Shown here one piece after another: positions 57,785 through 64,000 of a DNA stretch of 64,000 bases (position 1 is the stretch's first letter; the number at the start of each line of letters is the position of its first letter). The notes below the pieces were generated by a model. The model was given only the letters and a program-made list of their open reading frames with translations. It did not search any database and had not been told where the DNA came from. The translations under genes were made by a program, and so were the position numbers. Where the stretch lies: assembly GCA_003290165.1 (NCBI GenBank), contig QNQO01000202.1:1054001-1118000 (forward strand). Direction: 5' to 3'. This stretch comes from Berberis thunbergii. Lineage: Eukaryota > Streptophyta > Magnoliopsida > Ranunculales > Berberidaceae.

Positions 57785-58705
57785 AAGTTCCATTTGTCGT
57801 TATTATAGTACCCCTCGAGGTCAGAAGTCAAACGGAGTCCATTTGGTCAGTCAAATCCTTGTATTATCGGAATGTACCCAAATTGGTCTTCAATTGAGCG
57901 TACAATGTACAAACAAGTTTTCCTACTCCGTTAAGCACAACCAAATGTGTTTGTTGAGTGAAACATGTTCCATTTTTCGTTATTTACGACACGAGTTTAG
58001 ACGGAAAATGAAGTCCATTTGGTCACTCAAATCCTTGTATTCTCGGATTGCACCCAAACAAGCCTCCAATTGAACCTACAACATACAAACTAGTTTTCCT
58101 TATTCGTTAAGCACAAACGAACTAGTTTGTTGAGTCAAACATTTTCCATTCATCGTTATTATTGTACCACGTGAGGTTAGAAGTCAAACATAGTCCATTT
58201 GGTAAGTCCATGTATTCTCGGATTGCTCTCAAATTGGCCTCCAATTGAGCCTACAACATACAAACGAGTTTTCCTTCTTCGTTAAGCACAAACAAAATTT
58301 TCGTTGAGTCAAACATGTTCCATTCATCGTTATTATAGTACCAGATGAGGTAAGAAGTCAAACAGAGTCCATTTGGTCACTCAAATTCTTGTATTCTCAA
58401 ATTGCACTCAAATTGGCTTCCAATTGAGCCTACAACGTACAAATGAGTTTTCCATCTTCGTTAAGCACAAACGAAAATGTTCGTTGAGTCAAATATGTTC
58501 CATTCATCGTTATTATTGTACCACATGTGGTTATAAGTCAAACGGAGTCCATTTGGTCAATCAAATCCATGTATTCTTAGATTGCACCCAAATTGGCCTC
58601 AAATTGAGCCTACAACGTACAAACGAATTTTCCTTCTTCGTTAAGCACAACCGAATTATTTTGTTGTGTCAAACATGTTTCATTTGTCATTATTATGGTA
58701 CCACA
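57785..58705. repeat. 180-bp tandem satellite, right block (5 units)
   Basis: Same unit as 41525-43790; motif GAGTCAAACAT or GAGTGAAACAT near 57956, 58132, 58307, 58484 and 58666. Units 175-182 bp, slightly more diverged. No insertions. Confidence 0.93.
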
Positions 58706-58719
58706 TGGGCTGCCTGCAG

Positions 58720-58772
58720 TGGCAATACTTTGAACACGAGGAAGCTTGATAAAGAAACAGAAGTTCTTGCTC
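58720..58772 (+). pseudogene. MBF1-like exon fragment
   Basis: Between a TGCCTGCAG acceptor and GTGAGT donor the plus strand reads GNTLNTRKLDKETEVLA. Plant multiprotein-bridging factor 1 coactivators have SLNTRKLDxDTENLxHERVP at this place. The exon starts 15 bp after the satellite block ends; no HERVP/helix-turn-helix exon is found in the next 1.7 kb. Short match, so tentative. Confidence 0.45.
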
Positions 58773-58779
58773 GTGAGTA

Positions 58780-60400
58780 CTCAACTCTTTGGATTTTGTG
58801 GTTTCTTACAGTTTAATTGTATCATCATTAGATTGCCTCTAGCTTCGACCAAGCTATTTTCTCACAATTTTATTTTGTTTTTGGTCATCAGTGTAGTAAT
58901 CATAATTTACTGGGTTATGAACGAGTTTCCATAGATATAATCAAAAGAATGAATATAAATAAATAAATAAATAAAGATGACTAGTACAAGAATGAAATTA
59001 AACAACATCGTGATTCATTCCCAAAGCCTAACCACAGCTGGTCTCAACATTTAATTAGGGGTTAGATTCTACGAACATAATGGGATTTTTTTTGTTTGTA
59101 TGGATTGAAATGAATATGGGTTTGAATTTGTTTGTATGGATTGGGATCATTTTATCAGTTTGGGATTTACAGTTTTGATGATTAGACAGACCAAAAGTTT
59201 ATAACTTGGATACTGATGATCTTTATCGGAATGTCGAGTTTGGTATAGTACCAATCAAATATGAAGTTTATGATTTTTCCTTTCAGTCTATTTGTTTTCT
59301 TTTTATATTATGTGTTCTGACTTTTAATAGCTAAGATTCAATTTATTATAGGTTGAACTGGGATTTTGGGGATATTCTAATAGAGTCAACTTTAATGATA
59401 CATAGGAGAACCAGTATTTACTCCCTCTGTTGTTGTCTTTGGTGATTTACAAGCTTGATTGTGAAGAGTCAACAGTGAGAGTTTCAATTTGCTAGAAAGG
59501 AGCTTTCCCTCACCTGCATACAATATTTCCATGGGCCTATAACCAGAGTACAACATCTAAGCAATTGACTGAAATAGATCCAAGAAATGGTAGGAGTGTT
59601 TAGTGAAGACATAGAAATGTGAAATTCTAGGAAGGTTCCTTAGAAATAGGGATCCAAGTTCATTGCTAGTTGAAGGCTAAAATCACTCTCCCAACTCACA
59701 TTGTCTTCTTTCAATCACTGATAATGACATCTACGATGTTAACAACACCCATCCTCATTAGAGTAGGTTGCGGGTTAGAGTCTCATTATGGTCTGACTAG
59801 AATGGAGACTAATTACTCGCCGTGAATAACCTTCCAACTTTTTTAAACCATTCTATTGCAGCCTTGCCATTTCTGATATAGATATGAATAACCATGTCGT
59901 GTCTTTGTTTTCATAATGTTTTAATAAATGCCAACTGACTTCAGAGTTTGTGGTCCTAACTCCCTTTAAATAACAAGTTAAGATAATCACAAAACAAGGC
60001 CACAGATTATGAAGATAAGACTACACAAACCAGAACAGAACATATCATCATTAAGCATACAATATGATTCACTTCTTCAATGTTTCAAATCATGATCATC
60101 GTTGCTGAGACCACAAATTTACTGCTCAACTTAATTTATGATTTCAGTCATTGTAGATAATCTAGCGGACATAAGTAACACTCTGTCGACTTCCATTTAT
60201 GAGTATTATTCTTTAAAAAATATATATTTAACATATTTGTACATCAGATGTGCTTCATGACCTAATATCAGAAGCCTCTGAATGCAGTACCACATATGTT
60301 GAATTTCCTTTACTACACTTACTAGTTTCCCTTTAAAAGTGTTTGTTGTTTCAAAATTGTGTGTTAAACACTATTTTTTGGAGAGAAATATTTATTCTAG
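58780..60400. other. Intron-like spacer, no gene recognised
   Basis: T-rich plus-strand bias, as in plant introns. It contains an AATA repeat at 58955-58974 and no open frame with a recognisable motif. Confidence 0.45.
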
Positions 60401-60770
60401 TATCACACATTTGTACGAGTCTGTTGATCAATATTAAGATGAGGTCTTTAAGGCTGATTGCCATGACTCAAGCGAAAAATGCATGTTTGCCCCAGAGTTC
60501 ACTCTGGATAACGTTTGTAAAACGATGAGAAGTTGAATTATCTACTCAAAAGTTGAATTATCTACTCAAAAGTTAATGGTGACGAGCAAGTGGAGTATTT
60601 TATTCGAAAGATCAATCAAATGACGGGTGGCATGTAGTTCTACATACTCAAAGAGGCTTGAACACTAATGTCGATAAAAAGGAAATTCCCACTGTGTATC
60701 AAAGCATCTTGAAAGACAACCCCAACCTGAAGAGCTTACTGAAATTTTAATTGACTATGCTACAATATTT
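60400..60770 (+). pseudogene. DUF4216-tail-like remnant and unidentified exon
   Basis: 60446-60530 reads VFKADCHDSSEKCMFAPEF, unidentified, ending in a stop. 60590-60750 gives QVEYFIRKI then, after a frame shift, WHVVLHTQRGLNTNVDKKEI to a stop. That parallels AKQVFYVQDP...WHVPVKIK of the left CACTA transposase, so it may be the end of a TNP2-type protein in front of the ptta gene. A perfect 20-bp tandem duplication (AGTTGAATTATCTACTCAAA) lies at 60531-60570. Confidence 0.4.
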
Positions 60771-61059
60771 TTTGATGCATTTCTAATGCTATTTTAGTTA
60801 TCCTCTTTGGTTGAGACCAAATATTTTGTCTTTTTTTCTTATTTAGACTTTTGAGTTGGGAAAGGGAAGCTTTGTAGCTATGTATTCAGATTGGCTTTTC
60901 CAATGCTTTATAAAAAACTATTTGTGGTGATATGTTGTGGAATGAAATTATCTATAAATGTGGTGTATATAGTTGATTCTTATATCTTTTTGTTTGATAA
61001 TGGTTAATATCTATAACTGTCTTCATTGATAGAGATGGATAGTACTCGCGGGCAATGAT

Positions 61060-62218
61060 CTCTCCACCATTGATGTCACCAGATCTACAAATGATGACAT
61101 TGAAGTTAAACAAACCATACAGTTCAACGTCCACGGTTTAGCAGTTGGACATGGTGCTAGAAATTTCAATAAAAACATTGGAAAGCTTGTTGAAACCCTG
61201 GTGCCCATCAAATTCAAGGGTTGGCACCATGTTACTGACAACTACAAAGAGGATGTGTGGAATGGCCTCAAGGTGAGATTTTACATATTTGATTTTCATA
61301 ATGTCTTATATTATTTTCAACTTATATCTCAATGGCTTATTTGCAGCGTGAATACGACATTCCAAATTATGTGAAAAAGAGTGTGCATTTGAAAATGCCT
61401 GAATATTATAGAAGGTTCAAGGCACATCTTAGGAAGAATTATTTGGATAAGTATCCTACCATTGAGGAACAAGAGAAGCATGTTCCAAATGGTGTAAGAG
61501 AGGAGGATTGGAAGGAGTTTGTTTGCCATGAGAGCACCCCTGAAGCGAAGGCAATTAGAGACCAAAATGCAAAAAACAAAAAGGCTTCAAAGTATGTATG
61601 GGGGGTGGCCAAAAGAGTGCTGCAGAAGTAGAGTACGAAATGGTAATTGAGTTTCTAGCTACTAGTACGATATTATATACCATTTAACTTTATAGGCTGA
61701 GACTAATCTTTCAAGTATATAGGTTGAGAAGAACCCTGATGGAGAACCAGTCACACGCACTGACATATGGATTGCCTGTCACACGGGAAAGGATGGAAAA
61801 CCTACGCGTGGTTCTGAACAATATATGGTATGTGCCCAATGATGTCTTTTATACCCAATTCTTAATTTACGTTGTAGTTGTTTGAATATTATTTGTGTCC
61901 TGATTTATTTATTTTTTCATTCTTTTGAAGGAACAAGTTAAAGCAAAAAAAGCTGCATTGCAAGAATCTTCAACTCAAGGTAACATTGACCTCACTATTG
62001 ATGAGGATCCTCTAAGCCAAGTGTTTGGCCAAGAAGCGAGGGGACGTACTCGTTGTGTTGGAACCACTGTCTCTAAAAGGAAGTATGATGCTGCACTTCC
62101 CGCTCGTTCATTGCTATTGGAAAAAACATTGGAAGCCAAAAAAGGGAAGAAAAATATGAAAGATTGGAAGAAAATGTTAGATGGATACGAGAGAGACTTG
62201 AAAGTGGAACTTATGTAA
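61060..62218 (+). pseudogene. ptta-like CACTA protein (Transposase_24), four exons, frameshifted
   Basis: Exon 1 about 61060-61272 (FNVHGLAVGHGARNFNKNIG, LVPIKFKGWHHV), exon 2 61347-61642 (REYDIPNYVKKSVHLKMPEY, EEDWKEFVCHE), exon 3 61733-61827 (KNPDGEPVTRTDIWIACHTG), exon 4 from 61931 (SQVFGQEARGRTRCVGTT). This is the order of the plant ptta/En/Spm family. A one-base change in a G-run (about 61601) shifts KYVWG... out of frame: the other frame continues GGQKSAAEVEYEM to the donor. A second shift near 62155 separates NMKDW from LEENVRWIRERLESGTYV. It is oriented opposite to the left CACTA element and is a separate copy. Confidence 0.8.
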
Positions 62219-62694
62219 GACCATCAACAAGTGAGGGAATACAAGGAGTTGTTCAAAGAACTGAAGATACACCGTCATCCGGTGCACAATCGACAAGGCA
62301 ACCAGATAATCCATTACCTCCATCTCCGTTACCACCATCTTCAGTACCTCCATCTCCATTACCACCATCTCCATTACCATCATCTTCTCAAGGTGTTGCG
62401 AGGTTTCCTTCTCCAAGCAATCCTGTTCCTTCAGTGTCAAGGAGATACAAAGTGTGTGATTGGGAAAGGAATGTCATTGATATAGCATTAGAGGTTGTAG
62501 ATCCTATCCATCAATTCTCTTGCGCTTGTCATGGATCATTGAACCCTGCAACAGAGATCAGACTTTCCTTGTGCTTCAAATTCAAGACTGGGGTGAAACT
62601 TTACAAAAGTGATCCAAAAGGAGACAAGATGGGGGATTTGGACGTTGGTGATTTCTTCGTATGGTGTAGAACTCATGCGGAACTTGATGATTGA
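62164..62694 (+). CDS. Open frame: ptta C-terminal end, Pro/Ser repeats, unknown tail
   Basis: Continues the ptta family end (EENVRWIRERLESGTYVRPS), then PLPPSPLPPSSVPPSPLPP-type repeats (62310-62390), then an 80-codon tail with WERNVIDIALEVV and KFKTGVKLYKSDPKGDKMGD and stop at 62692-62694. I do not recognise the tail. It could be a natural CACTA protein end or one more captured host exon. Confidence 0.5.
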   Translation: MEENVRWIRERLESGTYVRPSTSEGIQGVVQRTEDTPSSGAQSTRQPDNPLPPSPLPPSSVPPSPLPPSPLPSSSQGVARFPSPSNPVPSVSRRYKVCDWERNVIDIALEVVDPIHQFSCACHGSLNPATEIRLSLCFKFKTGVKLYKSDPKGDKMGDLDVGDFFVWCRTHAELDD

Positions 62695-62730
62695 TAGGGG
62701 CATCTGAGGTCTATATTTTCTGAAATACAG

Positions 62731-62824
62731 TGGTGATGGACAAATTTCTGGGCAAGTGTTAGTCTACAGGCATCCAGGGTTGCACTTAGGTGATGTACAT
62801 GTCTTGAATGCAATATACGTCAAA
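62731..62824 (+). pseudogene. RNA-dependent RNA polymerase (RDR3-5-like) exon fragment
   Basis: After an ATACAG acceptor the plus strand reads GDGQISGQVLVYRHPGLHLG then DVHVLNAIYVK and a stop. Plant RDRs of the RDR3/4/5 type carry GxxxxVLVYRNPGLHFGDxHxLKAxYV just before their catalytic DxDGD region. The catalytic part is absent. It lies 37 bp after the ptta-frame stop and in the same direction. Confidence 0.65.
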
Positions 62825-62956
62825 ATATAATTTATGTTCTTGCATACCTACTGCTAAACTAGTGATCGTTATCATGGATGACTAGTATGTTTCCTTTGTG
62901 GATTTTATTGTGAAAGGTGATGTGCAACTCACTTGTTACTTGGTTTGTTTATGCAG

Positions 62957-63045
62957 TGAACCATATGTTACCGAAGAGGAGTTGAAGCTGATGCTTCGAG
63001 GAGCAGAACTCAGTGACATGTAGAAATGTTGAACTCAGTGAGCCA
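62957..63045 (+). pseudogene. CNNM / CBS-DUF21 protein exon fragment
   Basis: After TTTATGCAG the plus strand reads EPYVTEEELKLMLRGAELSD M and stop. Chloroplast CBS-DUF21 (CNNM-like) proteins have the same EEELKLMLRGAELSG segment, then an acidic stretch and DMIENVLE. Here the acidic residues are deleted, and DM is followed by TAGAAATGTTGAA, i.e. the IENVLE codons with small deletions. A decayed piece of one exon. Confidence 0.65.
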
Positions 63046-63137
63046 AGGCCAATTTTTCAAATACTAAATTGAGTTTTATTTAATTTCATTTTCTTATTGA
63101 TTCGGTTGCCTTTAAACTAACTATATTTGTTTTGTAG

Positions 63138-63649
63138 CCACATCTGGTACTTGGGTTGATTTCTCAGATTATTAAGGTGAGCACTACAATTTTTTTTCAT
63201 TGATTTTGCTTCAAAGCTTCTGAAGACACGAAACTGGAATGACAATTATTACAAAAATTTATTGTTTGTTATATAATACTTACTTGAGAGAGATTGAACA
63301 TTGACATTTGTTTTATGTTTCATCTATTTGCGCTGATATTTACATGTGAACACAATGTTAGATCCAACTATTAGCGGATCTCAACTTAAAGAAGACACCT
63401 CAATTGGTTGAACTGGTGGATGATAGCAAGGTCCTAATGACTAAACCTTACTGTTGTGCATAGACTCATTAAGCAGTTACTATCTAAAAATACTTATTGT
63501 GTGCATCTTTCATGCTCACATGGAATATGCAGGATGTGGAGGAGCTCATGGGTTTAGCCCCAGAAAAGTTACTGCTCAAATGGATGAATTTTCATCTAAA
63601 CAAAGCAGGCTACAAGAAACCAATTACAAATTTTTCTACAGATGTAAAG
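63138..63649 (+). pseudogene. Fimbrin gene fragment, three exons (actin-binding CH domain 1 to 2 region)
   Basis: Exon a 63138-63176 (PHLVLGLISQIIK), exon b 63362-63430 (IQLLADLNLKKTPQLVELVD DSK), exon c 63533-63649 ([39 protein letters not shown]), all phase 0 with GT-AG borders. This is the end of the first calponin-homology domain and start of the next in plant fimbrin, an F-actin cross-linker. The exons before PHLVLG (EGR-ending) and the EF-hand region are missing upstream, where CNNM and RDR pieces lie instead. Whether the gene goes on to the right of 64000 cannot be seen, so it may be a captured piece or the intact 3' part of a gene broken by the CACTA element. Confidence 0.9.
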
Positions 63650-64000
63650 GTAAGAGGGTAGTGTACCTTCAAACCCCTGATTGTCCTGTGCAAACTTACA
63701 CGCCAAAAAACAGAAAAAATTTGATCAGTTAGAGCATGTCCCTTTTTATGAATAGTTTGCAGAATTTATTATATTTTATTTTCGGTAAGCTTATTGATTC
63801 CACTTGTAAAACATAAATTAGGATATACGGGCAGCTAATTTGTCTTAGTCAAAGGTAGGATAGCATTTACCTCTGGAAGGGCACAAATCCACTTCAAATT
63901 GAGAAAAATGATCACAATATGCAGAACAAGCAGGAGTGAAGCTTAATTTATCGGAACCTTAAAGAATCATCCCGTGCCCCTTCTGCATCTTACTCCTTTT
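63650..64000. other. Sequence after the fimbrin exons
   Basis: Starts as an intron (GTAAGAGG). No DGEAYAYLLN-type next exon of fimbrin is found before the window ends; no other gene is recognised. Confidence 0.5.

Noticed and set aside
58373..58816. 147-codon plus-strand frame
   Set aside because: Runs through two satellite units; periodic text, not a gene, apart from the MBF1-like exon at its end.
59340..59450. Exon-like stretch (EPVFTPSVVVFGD)
   Set aside because: Resembles a GDSL-type start only loosely and frames break on both sides; not supportable.

Overview
This is nuclear DNA of a flowering plant, probably a eudicot; the species cannot be named from sequence alone. Evidence: GT-AG introns, a plant-type cytochrome P450 (CYP706-like), a plant L1-type LINE with DUF4283 ORF1 and a plant RNase H tail, CACTA (En/Spm) transposases of TNP2/ptta type, tRNA-headed SINEs, LTR-retrotransposon debris and AT-rich spacers. 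Only one gene looks intact and host-like, the two-exon P450 on the minus strand at 46404-48212. Almost everything else is mobile DNA, gene fragments carried or broken by it, or segmental duplications.

Layout. (1) 1-11838: right part of a large CACTA element on the minus strand, with a decayed TNP2 transposase and ptta-like protein, arrays of palindromic subterminal repeats, and captured exon pieces of a GH1 beta-glucosidase and an RRM (hnRNP1/musashi-like) protein. Its terminus (CACTAC... on the minus strand) is at 11838; the other end lies outside. (2) 12420-20900: two tandem paralogous units (about 12420-17560 and 18290-20860), each ending in a divergent GATA zinc-finger gene or remnant. 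Insertions present in one unit only (a 311-bp CACTA MITE, LINE debris, three 9-bp-TSD foldback elements, a 399-bp insert between 51-bp repeats) can be dated against the other. (3) 21250-27120: a further GATA-locus copy split by a 4.6-kb TG...CA insertion (5-bp TSD) that carries an O-fucosyltransferase fragment and a nested 1.0-kb hAT-like element (8-bp TSD).

(4) 27120-34900 and 46400-54150: a duplicated block of P450 + foldback element + SINE piece + LTR/gag-like retroelement + GATA first-exon piece. The left copy has a truncated P450, a second truncated P450 follows at 33399-34170, and only the right copy has the whole gene. (5) 34900-43790: a 180-bp tandem satellite invaded by a 6.2-kb LINE and a short SINE at the same phase of the satellite unit. 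(6) 43800-46400: LTR fragment and a diverged tandem repeat. (7) 54150-57250: full-length SINE (14-bp TSD) and the last GATA locus, with zinc-finger exons open but first exon broken. (8) 57785-58705: second satellite block, abutting an MBF1-like exon piece. (9) 60400-64000: plus-strand CACTA remnant (ptta), followed within 1 kb by exon pieces that look like an RNA-dependent RNA polymerase, a CNNM/CBS-DUF21 protein and fimbrin, all on the plus strand.

The genes do not form a pathway. The main theme is repeated capture and shuffling of host exons by transposons, plus segmental amplification of a P450-GATA neighbourhood. Assignments of gene fragments rest on recognised protein motifs, not on database searches.
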